From the NCBI GenBank assembly GCA_963281255.1, contig OY725493.1, positions 2,231,550-2,295,549 of the forward strand: a stretch of DNA of 64,000 nucleotides. Direction: 5' to 3'. Positions 32,298-44,227 of the stretch are shown in pieces (position 1 is the first letter of the stretch; each line of letters starts with the position of its first letter). Under the pieces are notes generated by a model. The model was not told where the DNA came from. It saw nothing but the letters and a program-made list of their open reading frames with translations, and did not search any database. This stretch comes from Aphrocallistes beatrix. Lineage: Eukaryota; Porifera; Hexactinellida; Sceptrulophora; Aphrocallistidae. The position numbers and the translations under genes are program-made.

Positions 32298-35200
32298 TGT
32301 TGCAGGCCAAATGCGTTTTCAGGCTAAACGCGTTTGGCCTAGGCCAGATGCGTTTTCATTATTTTCTAAAACCCATGGGTGTATTTCTAATTAGATAATT
32401 GAAGTTGTAATATATGTATATTATACTACGATTAGTAGTCATAGGAATATCTTACAAACCTTTACATATTTCTCATAATTAGACTGTATTTAGTCAGAAT
32501 CTTAATTATTAATGATTTTATTTACATACGATAGATTTTAAATTCAAAGTTATTGATTCAATATACTTCTAGCTGTACTCGATTCTATAAAGATTCGTAA
32601 CTCTGCCCATTCGTTTGGTATCTCGTCATATCAAACTCTAAAATGCCTAGACTAAATAAAGATTTCTTAAACGAACGAATACCATAAAGTAGGAGCATTC
32701 TTCTTGTCTAATCCTTTCTCTAAACAACAAATAGTTGATATAAATAGTTAGAGATGTACTATGATGTGTTGCTCACGTAATGCAAGAAGTTGTTTGTCAA
32801 ACTATCATTCGATTGTCTTGTTATGACAGCCAAGTGTTTTGTGGTATTTTGAGAAACAGGTTTTGTGCGAACGTCTGCATTTGCATCTGTTTGAATTGCA
32901 TCCTGATGTGCAATTGCATTGTAGCTTGTTCCAAGGACTTCTAGAATACACGGACGGGAAACTCGCAAAGTGTTGGAAAAAAAAACTAGAGGCTGATTTT
33001 AAAAATTTCTTTAATTCCTTTATTTCAACCTTAACGCCCCAATTTTTTTAAAAATTGGGTAGATTTTAACAGGAGAGTAACTCCTGACATGTTTTACCTT
33101 AATGACCGTGTAAAGTTGAAACCATCCCAAAGAATGAGCGAACAAGCAAATTTATCTTCACCATATTGCTTGTTGATACGATTTATTCCATGCTAATCGC
33201 TCCCTATATATATATGCTAAATAACTTCACCCATAGTCTAGAACTTCGTATATCACTTTGAAGGGGGGTTTTGTGCATTTAAATTGTGGTGAAGATATTT
33301 TGCTATGAACAATCAAAAAGAAATTTCATGAGGGGCTGAAAGAAATGAAATCGCCGATTATCAACATTTTCTAGACGTATCGGCAAGTATATAATTCTAA
33401 AGGCAAAGATAATGCGATATTTAGGTCTTGTGATAATGATACATTGTTTCTAAGAAATGTAAACGAAAAATATTGACACTGGAGTGGTACAAGAGGGTCT
33501 GAAACTACCTAAAGTGATCTAAAATATAAAATAAATAATACAGAAACTGTATCAAATTGTATATTTAACGACTTATATAGGATTTAGTTTTCGTCTCTTC
33601 AAGTTCTTCTTCTCTGACTCCCCTTTGATTTTATCTGTTTCATTCTTGGCGAAAGCTTTCATAAAGCAGTTATTTAGGCGGTGAAATATATTGGCAGGGC
33701 TTGAAAACTTATACTCTGTTGCCATGTAAATTTACTTGTTCAGCTTGGTATATACTTGTAGATGTTGTATCTTTCCATTTAGTTTGAACTACTGCGTCTG
33801 AACTTGGATCTTTGAATTCTAACGTTTGCGTTTTCTCTGTTAACCAATTATTCCAAATATTTTTCACAAATGGATAGAGTCGTAGAGTGAAAATAGGGAA
33901 GGAAAGGAAGAGTTTGGATTTGGGTAATATCTGAACTAACGTACCGATAGTGATACAATCTGAATGTTTTTTGATTGGCACTTAAATTATCAGTCATCAC
34001 GGAGAACACTACACCACCAGATTCATGGATGATATTAATAAGAATCTGCAATTGTTCAAACTGAAATTGCACTGTCAAATTATTGCTGGAAGTAATCGAG
34101 CTACAAATGCAGGAGCACCATAAAATAGGGTTAACCATTAGTGTTAAAATAGTTTTTGCAGGCCAGGGTTGATCTTGATTAACTGCCATACTAATGATAC
34201 GATTTCCTCTGAATCTAATTGCAGGCTTCACGTAAATTTAATATGCCGATATGAAGCAGATTTTTATTATCATTCAGTTTAAGAAATATTTTATTGATAA
34301 CTTCTTTGCATTCGTTAAAACTTCCAGGAGAACCCAGCTTTCCAAAATATGACCGTAAATACTTTTGTGAAGGAAGAATGAGAATATCTCGAGATTTGTA
34401 TGCACATCAACTCCGTAAGAAAACATTGATCGCTTCAAGAACACATTCACGATCGTATCGGTAACCATTTAGACCTTAGCATGCAATAAAATCAACTGGT
34501 TGCAAATGAATTTAATTTGCTTTTCTTTTGATCAACGTCTGAATTATCCCCAAGGTTGCATAACTTCAAAATTCAGTTTCCGCTAGATTCCAATTCTGAA
34601 GCTAAATTAAATGGAGTTTTATCAAGATAGTCCAGGATATTATGGAGTCGTGCATATTGTGTCAATTTGTGCGTTAGAGAGTTTAAGGAGATGGCGAACA
34701 GGAATTCTTTTGACCCTTTATTAGCACTAACTTGAAGATCATTAGAAATAACGAGTATTGTCAGAAACAAGTGAATCATCCAGTTTTACCAACCTTATGG
34801 AATCCTTCAAATCTTGAAAGGCTACGGGTAGAGATCGACAGTATTTCACGAGATCATTCCAGCAAGAGATAGTATCTTCAGATTTAGTCGTTCTGATGTT
34901 TTTTTTACGTGTTTCAGACGATACTCCACGTTTGTCAATCTCCCGCACAATCGTTTTAGAGCTTTGCGGTGTGAAGGAATTCGGTAGACCAAATATGGAT
35001 GGTGGGTCAGCTGGCTTGCAATTCGAACCTTGTACTTTTATTGTCCGATACCCAGTAGGCCAATATTTTATTCATATACGTACCAATATTCGGGGTGATT
35101 TCGGATATTAGCTTATTCGGAAGGCTGTTTACCCATCGCCTGCGCTCAACGAAATATTTCGGGAAATTGAATATTTTATATTTTCTGGATTGGTATCGTA

Positions 35201-36095
35201 ACTAGACTTGCAGCTTTCTCCATTATATAAAGTACAACATTTCTGCCCCATCCTAAGGCATAAAAGAACTCTAACAGGCTAACAAATAAATCAAGATTGG
35301 GTTTCTTTATTTATTCCAAACAATTTTAAAAAAATCGTTAAGGTTGAAACAAAGGAATTAATGAAAAATCAGCCTCTAGTTTTTTTTTCCAACACTTTGC
35401 GAGTTTCCCGTCCGTGTATTCTAGAAGTCCTTGGAACAAGCTACAATGCAATTGCACATCAGGATGCAATTCAAACAGATGCAAATGCAGACGTTCGCAC
35501 AAAACCTGTTTCTCAAAATACCACAAAACACTTGGCTGTCATAACAAGACAATCGAATGATAGTTTGACAAACAACTTCTTGCATTACGTGAGCAACACA
35601 TCATAGTACATCTCTAACTATTTATATCAACTATTTGTTGTTTAGAGAGAGGATTAGACAAGAAGAATGCTCCTACTTTATGGTATTCGTTCGTTTAAGA
35701 AATCTTTATTTAGTCTAGGCATTTTAGAGTTTGATATGACGAGATACCAAACAAATGGGCAGAGTTACGAATCTTTATAGAATCGAGTACAGCTAGAAGT
35801 ATATTGAATCAATAACTTTGAATTTAAAATCTATCGTATGTAAATAAAATCATTAAAAATTAACATTCTGACTAAATACAGTCTAATTATGAGAAATATG
35901 TAAAGGTTTGTAAGATATTCCTATGACTACTAATCGTAGTATAACATACATATATTACAACTTCAATTATCTAATTAGAAATACACCCATGGGTTTTAGA
36001 AAATAATGAAAACGTATCTGGCCTAGGCCAAACGCGTTTAGCCTAATTTTCCAGGCTAAACGCGTTTAGCCTGAAAACGCATTTGGCCTGCAACA
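32298..36095. mobile_element. Chimeric foldback: P-element core between two inverted Ginger ends
   Basis: The element starts TGTTGCAGGCCAAATGCG and ends with the mirror CGCATTTGGCCTGCAACA. The left arm (32298-about 33042) and right arm (about 35336-36095) are inverted copies of each other and of the 3' end of the Ginger element at 39480-40140, including the last part of its coding region. Between them lies a decayed P-element transposase on the minus strand. It is separated by only TATATATA from the intact Ginger element. TATG precedes and TATA follows, so no exact 4-bp target duplication is seen. Confidence 0.8.
33709..34948 (-). pseudogene. P-element/THAP9-type transposase fragment
   Basis: Blocks in several minus-strand frames, in order: SFFLHKSIYGHIL (34468-34274), AIRFRGNRIISMAVN and AKTILTLMVNPIL, then GGVVFSVMTDNLSANQKTFRLYH (shortened: FSVMTDNLSANQKTF, 34231-33960), and FVKNIWNNWLTEKTQTLEF, DP...VQTKWKD (33880-33770). 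The NxxNNW...F.DP and DN..ANQK signatures are those of P-element and THAP9 transposases. Frameshifts and loss of both the THAP domain and the C-terminus make it non-functional. Confidence 0.75.
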
Positions 36096-36494
36096 TATAT
36101 ATATGTTGCAGGCCAAATGCGTTTTCAGGCCAAACGCGTTTAGCCTGGAAAACTAGGCTAAACGCGTTTGGCCTAGGCCAGATGCGTTTTCATTATTTTC
36201 TAAAACCCATGGGTGTATTTCTAATTAAATAATTGAAGATGTAATATCTTACAAACCTTATTTCTTATAATTAGACTGTATTTAGTCATAATTTTCATTA
36301 TTAATAATTATATTTACAGACGATAGATTTAAATTCAAAGTTATTGATTCAATCTACTTGTAATTGTACTCGAGTTTATAAGGATTCGTAAACTCTGTGT
36401 CCATTTGTTTGGTATCTCGTCATATCAAACTCTATAATACCTAGACTAAATATAGATTTCCTACCGCTCCTATTAACTGAATGGAATTTAAATA

Positions 36495-36803
36495 CAGTAC
36501 ATCCTCGCTAATCTGGACAGCTCTGTTCCAATCATCGAAAAAATCGTTCGGATTAGTGAATTTGTTCCGATTAGTGAAATAACACTGATTCAATTAGGCA
36601 TTAATTATAATAAATTTGTAATGTTAGAATATTAAGGCTATTATTTCGCTATGATTGCTTATTTAACGAGTTTTCAATCTTATTGATAAATTTAAGTTTA
36701 TAAATTTTTATTCAAAGCATGGAGGAGAATAATAATATATTTTGGGTGTTCGGATTAGCGAGGGTTCGGATTGGCGAGGTTCGGACTATAGAGGGTGTAC
36801 TGT
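36495..36803. mobile_element. MITE nested in the Ginger left terminal repeat
   Basis: The ends CAGTACATCCTCGCTAATCT and CTATAGAGGGTGTACTG are flanked by TA. The other terminal repeat of the same Ginger element (39755-39785, minus strand) shows the uninterrupted sequence GAATTTAAATAATAAGATTT. The insertion and its TA duplication are therefore directly visible. Confidence 0.9.
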
Positions 36804-37206
36804 AATAATATTTCTTAAACGAACGAATACCATAAAGTAGGAACATTCCTTTTGTCTAATCCTACATAAACAACAAATAGTTGATATAAATAGTTTAGAG
36901 ATGTACTATGATGTGTTGCTCACGTAATACAAGAAATTGTTTGTTGTCAGTAACTTTCAAAACTATCTAAGGTTTCATCACAAAACTAATATCAAAGGTT
37001 AACAAAATACTTTGATGTCGATAGAAATGCAAATCATTGTCAATGAAAATCATTGAATATTTTCGACAGAATCAAGTTTTTGCAAAGGAAATAGCTTGAA
37101 TATTCCTGTCTTCAGCTAAAAATATGAATGAATATGTTCTATAAAAGTGCCAAAATTTCGATGTAGGCCCATTTGCTCAAAAACTCAATAGAATCTATTT
37201 CAAAAA

Positions 37207-39619
37207 ATGTTGACACGAAAACAAAGCTTTTACCGATTTCTGGAAAAAACCCCTTGCAATTCGGTCGTAACATTAGAAGAGATAACTTTCATCACAGATC
37301 TATACTCTGGTCCATGCCCTTCTGTCAGTAGTGCTTTGCGACAGAAATATTATCGAATAAGAAAGAAATACCTGGTTAAGGATATCCAATCAACCAAAAT
37401 ACTCTACCAGTTAAACAACACTACGGGCAAATTTTTGCAAGTTGTTCCCAAGGAAAATCTATTCGACCTCTTCGAAAAAGTACATAGCGAGGATGGCAAA
37501 CATCTTGGAAGGGATCGTTTGTTTGTTGAGCTGAAAAGGGGCTATACCGGTTTTTCCAGGAAGATCGTACTTTCGTTTGTCGGGATGTGTCAAGAATGTC
37601 AACTACAAAAATCGAAAAAATCAATAAAAGGTGTTGTCACAAAACCAATTAGGAGTACTGACTTCGCGTCTAGAGGCCAAGTCGACCTCATAGACATGCA
37701 AGCTACTGGTGCAGTGAACTCACCGTATAATTTCTTGCTCGTATATCAGGATCACCTAACAAAATTCGTGGTCCTTCGGCCTATTAAAACCAAAACAGCT
37801 ACTGAAGTTTCAGCAACCCTTCTTGATATCTTCTGTCTTATCGGTTCCCCTCATATCTTGCAGAGTGATAACGGGAGAGAATTCAAAAATGTTAATTTAG
37901 CAACAATGATACGAGAACTGTGGCCCAGTTGTAGAATAGTGCACGGAAAGCCTAGGCATCCACAGAGCCAGGGTTCAGTGGAAAGAGTAAATCAAGAAAT
38001 TAAAAAAGTTCTAGGTGCATTGATGAGGGAAAATAACGACCCTTGTTGGGTGAAATATGTCTCTCTTGCTCAACATTCCATTAATACAAGTCCGCACTCT
38101 ACTCTCGGAAATAAATCTCCCTACAGTGTGCTGTTTGGAAGAGAGGCAACAAGAAGTCTTGATGAATTCGGGATTCCTGATAATATTTCTAAGGACATAA
38201 CCACAGAAGAAGATTTGAACATGTGAGTTATATTATGTTAAATTAAGTCACTGTAAAATTATCTCTGTTCTAAACCAATTTAAACTTGAAAATTGGGATG
38301 GACAGAGATGATAAACAATTTATTTGTCATGTGTTTAAATGCGAGGTTATCTTATAAATACATGTAAAAATCGGGTTGCTATTGTAAACAAATATATACT
38401 AGTTTAATATTTACATTTCCTATGAGCAAACTATATTTTCCCGTAGTACTATTATTGATTTTAGCTTAGAGAAATAAAATAGTCAGTAGTTAGCAATACT
38501 TGTATAAGAAAGTTTTAATTATGAATACTGTCATCTTTTGATAGACTTCTTGAACAAGACAGAGAATTCAATGACGATTGCCCTGATATCGGATCGACCA
38601 ACATCACACCTGCGGGGAGTCTTACTGATCTGTCTATTCCTTCTCCTAATGTTGAGAGTCCAGAAGTATTTTCAGATTTTGGATTGGAAGATTCCTATAC
38701 CAGGGAGATTATGCATAATGACTATAGTAACGTCTTAACAGAGCATTGCAATTCCCTACCTTTCCTCTCAACTCCAATTGATGCAAGATCATCAATTATT
38801 GTACCTCGATGCAGTTCTCCGGCAGAAAGCCTCCAATTATCTCCAGGTCATAATCCAGTATCTCCAGATCTGGAATGTTCACTTCAACAACGACCGTTTA
38901 ACACCTCACCACCAGCTGATCCATCTTCTCCACATCCTTCATGCTCGTACATTCCAACATCATCGCACCATTTAGAGATAGGTGGTCTGCGATGTATAGT
39001 TTGTGAAGGGGAATGCACAGATGCTCACAGGTGTCCAGGTTGTCACAGGGCAATCCATACAATTTGTGGACAGACTGTTGATGGCATGGAAGGATATGGT
39101 TGTAGTGTATGGTGCATCTCGTGTTGGCTGGACTATAGGGCTGATGGTGTTCGGCAAGGGAGGTTAGCAGCTAAGAGGGGACAAGAAAAACAGATCCAAC
39201 GAATGATAAACCAGTCCAGCAAAAAGATTAAGTTGGTTGGTGTTGGGCAAAATGTTCTTATCCCTATCCCTCAGGTTGATAGAAGATCACCATTCGATCC
39301 CCAAAATATCCCGGGAGTTATAATGCAAAGGCTAGAAGATATGTACCAAATCGGAACTGCGATCGGGATACTTGATCATCTCTATACCTCAATCCAATTT
39401 GAACCATCTCTTTCCTACTTTTTATCCCCTGAAGATGTCCCAGACAAACGAATAACCCTACGTGAATCCATATTGCATTCTTCCTTTGGTCAGAACAAAC
39501 TACAATGCAATTGCACATCAGGATGCAATTCAAACAGATGCAAATGCAGACGTTCGCACAAAACCTGCAACTCAAAATGCCACAAAAAACTTAACTGTCA
39601 TAACAAGACAATCGAATAA
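37207..39619 (+). CDS. Ginger transposase (retroviral-type integrase), two exons, 696 aa
   Basis: Exons are 37207-38222 and 38545-39619. The intron has donor AACAT|GTGAGT and acceptor TTTTGATAG|AC and keeps the frame. An HHCC zinc site is seen (H93, H99, C128, C131). The catalytic triad is D160 (GQVDLID), D221 (QSDNGREF) and E259 (GSVERVN). It then has a Ser/Pro-rich linker and a cysteine-rich module (CIVCEGECTDAHRCPGC), and ends with CNCTSGCNSNRCKCRR...CNSKCHKKL, a CxC-type zinc motif. The integrase is closest to the KRBA2/SCAND3-type proteins that derive from Ginger elements. It cuts and joins the element ends in the nucleus. No stop or frameshift interrupts it, so it may still be active. 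The start is the first ATG after an in-frame stop-rich leader; a GATATAAATAG motif lies at about 36885. Confidence 0.85.
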
Positions 39620-40140
39620 TAGTTCGACAAACAACTGCTTGTATTACGTGATCAACATATCATAGTACAGCTCGAACTATTTTATCAACTATTTGTTGTT
39701 TAGAGAGAGGATTAGACAAAAGGAATGCATCTACTTTATGGTATTCGTTCGTTTGAGAAATCTTATTATTTAAATTCCATTCAGTAAATAGGAGCGGTAG
39801 GAAATCTATATTTAGTCTAGGTATTATAGAGTTTGATATGATGAGATACCAAACAAATGGACACAGAGTTTACGAATCCTTATAAACTCGAGTACAATTA
39901 CAAGTAGATTGAATCAATAACTTTGAATTTAAAATATATCGTGTGTAAATAAAAATGACTAAATACAGTCTAATTATAAGAAATAAGGTTTGTAAGATAT
40001 TACATCTTCAATTATTTAATTAGAAATACACCCATGGGTTTTAGAAAATAATGAAAACGCATCTGGCCTAGGCCAAACGCGTTTAGCCTAGTTTTCCAGG
40101 CTAAACGCGTTTGGCCTGAAAACGCATTTGGCCTGCAACA

Positions 40141-40654
40141 TATATATATATATATATATATATATGTAACGAATTGATTGAAGAAACTGCCAGGCGCAGA
40201 AGGCTGATTTTTGGTATGTGGGAATCTTTTGGCTATGGCTCCACTAAGTTCTGAGCTCAGACCAAAATATCGACTCATCATGGAATTATGACGTCATTGT
40301 CACCTTTTTTTATAAATAGAAATTTCAGTTTTTCGATCATAGCTCAGCCATTTTAAGTGATAGAAGTCTAAAATTTAATAGGATATGTATATTAATATAT
40401 CTCACATTTGATACAACTATCATCAGAAAATGATGACTCATCACTCTGTTATGACGTCATCATTACGCATCAAAATTTAAAAAATTGACAAATTTTGTGA
40501 TTTTTGGTGCGATATCGATTATAAGTCGGACAGACGTATTTAGAGATGTTATCTCTCTTATAATTAATCAATGTGACCTCAGGCTCCCGCAGGGCGCCTC
40601 CGGTGGACACAAAGTGTCCGCCAGCTGCGCAGCGCAAGCAAGCGAAGCGGCTTG
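40141..40654 (+). repeat. Helitron-like family B copy after a (TA)n tract
   Basis: (TA)12 is followed by TGTAACGAATTGATTGAAGA and the family body, ending at the hairpin and CTTG|T, with one base lost in the last stem (GAAGCGGCTTG). The 5' TCCTTAC end is missing: the Ginger element ends where it should be, which suggests that Ginger inserted into the TA tract. Confidence 0.7.
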
Positions 40655-40655
40655 T

Positions 40656-41441
40656 AATTGATTATTCCTTGTATTCTTCGGTTTTGAGGCTTATTATATT
40701 GAAAAATAGACTTGCAAAACTTTGAAAGCGTTTTTCTCATAAATATAATTTGAAGCGATATACCTCTCTTCAAACAAAATTTTGAGAATATTAGTAGGAT
40801 AGGGAGATAATTAAATTTAATTAATCTATTCTACATATTAGAATGAAGAAATCTAGGATACCAATTTCCAAAATTCAATCTGATTCTTGAGATATAATTA
40901 AAATTTGAACGAAATTGGCCCCTAAATCGTCAAAATCAGCGATCGACAGTCATTATAGTGAATTAATACATTTTGGGTAGAGATATGGAAAATCGAGCAT
41001 GCAGGGTAACTACACCATTGTTGGTACATTCTTCAACGACATCCATGGTCCAAAATTCTACACTCGTGAATAGGCATTATTATAACGTAGGTCACGGTAT
41101 GTCTCAATTAGCTTAAGAACGAATGATATGCATTGTAACAACATTTTAAAGACAAGCGAAAGGCCTCTTTATTAAGGCTCTAAAATACATTGACCTCAGG
41201 CCCCAATCGATATGATCTTCGCCTGAATTCCAGCCCCAGGGGGAAGGGGAGATTAAGGGAGTCTAAAATATTTTCAAAGGGGGGCTAACCCCCTTGAAGG
41301 GATAGTTAGAGGTAACCTTGGTTCAAGCAACATATTAAAATAAAAATAATTAAGTTTTGTCAGCGATTAAAAAAAAAGAAATTCGAAATCTGCAGCAAAA
41401 AAGAATTTGAAATTATTATAAAGTTTTTCAGAAAGTAGCAA
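40656..41441. other. No gene seen
   Basis: Intergenic spacer downstream of the NHL gene. No AATAAA was found close behind that gene's stop. Confidence 0.35.
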
Positions 41442-42389
41442 CTATGAAGAAAATATAGAGAGACTGCCAGATTCACTCCCTTCCTGAGACACAGATACTA
41501 AGTTAGTCTGTTTGAGTATTGCGATTCCTTGAGGACATCCTTTTCCATCGATTATGTACAAGAGTTTCCCTTCAGAAGAAAAAACCTTAATATTTTTATA
41601 TGAGTAGTTACTAATCACGATATTATCGTGCGCATCTAAACAAAAGAAAGAAGAAAACCAAGTTTGTAAGCCAAATCCACTAGTGATAATTGATCGTACA
41701 GATTCCCCTGAGAGAGTGAATATTCTGAGACAAGGATTGGAACTACAGCTCAGTACAAACAGTTGAGAAAGACTGAACTTAATGTCTACAGGTTTTACCA
41801 TAGAATGGTGACGGAAAGATCCTTGGAAATGAAGGTTGCAGTCTAGGATTTGGAGTCTGTTGTTTATACTATCAGCTACAAAGATATGTTTATCTGGAGA
41901 TAAGGTGAGATTTTGAGGTTGATTGAACTGTTCGCTTCCAGATCCCAACTCTCCGACTTGTGATATCATTTGGTAATCTGGAATTGAAAACATGGATAGC
42001 TTATGGAGTACCCAATCCGTGACATAAACTCTGTCATCAACGACGAGAACACCATATGGCCAGGAGCTAGTACGGAATTTATTGACGATGTCACCTGTCT
42101 CAGAGAATATTCTAATCCGACATTTGTAGTAGTCTACCACATAAATGTGTCCTCTATCCTCGTCTATACAGACACTCTGCGGTCTCTCTAATTTTGGTTT
42201 AGCAACAGCAATGAGGTGTTGGAATGCATCATATTGAGGTATTAAAAGAATGGAATTGTTTTTAGAATCACCAGTGTTTCCCAAACGAAGGCGCCCAGGT
42301 TCTGCTTCGAAATCTCCTGAATTTTTTCGATGTTTAGTCCTGCTAACAAGTAGAATACTGATTGCGTTTTGTTCGAACTTAGCATCCAT
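41442..42389 (-). CDS. NHL-repeat beta-propeller protein, single exon, 315 aa
   Basis: From residue about 75 onward the protein is a series of NHL blades: RPQSVCIDEDRGHIYVVDYY, WPYGVLVVDDRVYVTDWV, QPQNLTLSPDKHIFVADSIN, KPVDIKFSLSQLFVLSC, FFCLDAHDNIVISNYSYKN and CPQGIAILKQTNLVSVSQ, giving about six blades and so a closed propeller. The first 70 residues show no RING, B-box or coiled coil, so this is not a whole TRIM protein. It may be a stand-alone propeller or the last exon of a longer gene. NHL propellers bind RNA or protein; the partner is unknown. The start is the first in-frame ATG. Expression signals are not obvious. Confidence 0.75.
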   Translation of the reverse strand: MDAKFEQNAISILLVSRTKHRKNSGDFEAEPGRLRLGNTGDSKNNSILLIPQYDAFQHLIAVAKPKLERPQSVCIDEDRGHIYVVDYYKCRIRIFSETGDIVNKFRTSSWPYGVLVVDDRVYVTDWVLHKLSMFSIPDYQMISQVGELGSGSEQFNQPQNLTLSPDKHIFVADSINNRLQILDCNLHFQGSFRHHSMVKPVDIKFSLSQLFVLSCSSNPCLRIFTLSGESVRSIITSGFGLQTWFSSFFCLDAHDNIVISNYSYKNIKVFSSEGKLLYIIDGKGCPQGIAILKQTNLVSVSQEGSESGSLSIFSS

Positions 42390-42984
42390 TACAGAACGCA
42401 GACTTAGCGTCGAGGTAAAATTTAATTGTAGCTACGTTTTAGTTTAGTGTGAAGTTGCTAAAGATAAAAATAAACAAAATGATGATGTTATGAAATATTT
42501 TGAAGACAAAAATACACATTGATACTCAGGGAGTGTCTAATTGAAATCAATGTATCCCTTGAGTTTCCAAAAATAGTTATCCATAAACCAAAAAATATAA
42601 TATGTCGATTTGACTCATATCTTCTTATCGAAAGAAGCATCTAATAGAAATGATACAACGAGGGAATCAAAACCCGGGATTGATTGAATATATTTCTACC
42701 ACAGCCCACGAAACTATAGCCTATTCACGGTAAGAATTTTACCTCACCATGGATTACTTCAAGTCTATTTTGTAAACAAACCATAATGTTTGAAATAAAT
42801 TTGACTATGATAAATTGCAGTCATTGTTAGTCATTGTTAGTTTATACGTATTGTATCACCTCCAATATTTCATACATTTTCTTCCTAATTCCCAATTTAT
42901 GCATCCACACGTACATTTTTCTTAGCAGTATGCCAAATAGGTAGTGTAGCCAAACTGCTACTCCAATTATGGCGGGGCATGTCT
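42390..42984. other. No gene seen
   Basis: Upstream region of the NHL gene. No clear TATA box or repeat. Confidence 0.35.
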
Positions 42985-43925
42985 AATTTCCGGGACGGGA
43001 CGAGTCAAGATGCCGAATCTCCGGGACGGGACGAACAAGATTCCTAATTTCCGGTACGGGACGGGTTAAGAAATCTAATTCCGCCGGGACGGGACAGGAT
43101 CATTCCATCACAAAAATACTTAATTATACAGTCGAGTCGATTCAGTGTATTGTGACATCGATTAATCGCGACAGCTGCTTAAATCTCAAGGAATAGAATC
43201 ATGGGCGGTCCCAGGAATTTTCCAAACCGGGGCGAGGCGAGGCGAAGGGAAAAATCCGGGGGCCTTGCTATGATTTTGGCTTAGATGGTCAAATGAAATC
43301 TGGGGCCACAGAATCAAACTCGGGGAAAATGCACTGCACCGGATGCACCCCCCTGGGAACGCCCCTGAGTAGAATAGTTTTTATACATATCATTTAGTAT
43401 TAAATACTATTGGTTAATTGGGAATTCTGCTTAATCGGGACAAAGTATCACGACCCAATGTGTTCTGATTAAGCGGAGTCATTATACCCGAATAATGATA
43501 TAGTAATTACTTGTATATTGTGAAATTGTAGAATAAATATTAATATAATGGATAACATGTATAGAGTTAATAGAATATACGTAGTCTAGTGAATAATGGG
43601 ATTTCATTCGACCATCTAAGCCAAAATCATAGCAAGGCCCCAGGATTTTTCCCTTGGCCTCGCCTCGCCCCGGTTTGGAAAATTCCTGGGACCGCCCCTG
43701 ATTCTATTCCTTAAGATTTAAGCAGCTGTCGTGATTAATCGATGTCACAATACACTGAATCGACTCGACTGTATAATTAGGTATTTTTGTGATGGAATGA
43801 TCCTGTCCCGTCCCGGATATTAGGTATCCAAACTCGTCCCATCCCAGAAATTTGGTACCTTTTCTGTCCCGTCCCGGAAATTAGGTACCTAGATCTTCCG
43901 GGATGGTCCCATCCCGGAAATTTTT
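42985..43925. repeat. Foldback with arms of about 340 bp rich in CCGGGACGGGAC
   Basis: The left arm (42985-43325) and right arm (43595-43925) are inverted copies. Each has an outer minisatellite of CCGGGACGGGACGAG-like units, then CAGTCGAGTCGATTCAGTGT and CAAACCGGGGCGAGGCGAGG in the left arm. The centre (43330-43590) contains a smaller pair, TAATTGGGAATTCTGCTTAA and TGATTAAGCGGAGTC. Non-coding. Confidence 0.75.
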
Positions 43926-44227
43926 TGTATTAATATTCATTACACTCCATTAAATTTCAGCAAAATATAGATATGCTGTACAGTTTGTATTTTGCACATA
44001 AGACTTGAAGTAATCCATGATTAAATACCGTGAATAGGTTACGTACGTAGGCTGTGTATTTCTACGAATGAAGTAATTTTTAATCACACCAATAACGGAC
44101 TTCAATCGAATAAAAACACCTTAATTCAATAAAAATTGCAACTTCGGTTAATTATGAAACTGCAGAAATTGTACCTGTGAAGCCTATTGCACAAAGTATT
44201 GCTAACCATTCAACATATACGTACTAT

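Larger units (their letters stand above)
36104..40140 (+). mobile_element. Full-length Ginger-type DNA transposon
   Basis: The ends TGTTGCAGGCCAAATGCG and CGCATTTGGCCTGCAACA are inverted. The terminal inverted repeats are long, about 530 bp once the MITE at 36495-36803 is removed. TATA on both sides is compatible with a 4-bp duplication but lies in (TA)n and cannot be proven. It encodes one intact two-exon transposase. It abuts the chimeric element on the left and a family B repeat on the right. Confidence 0.85.
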
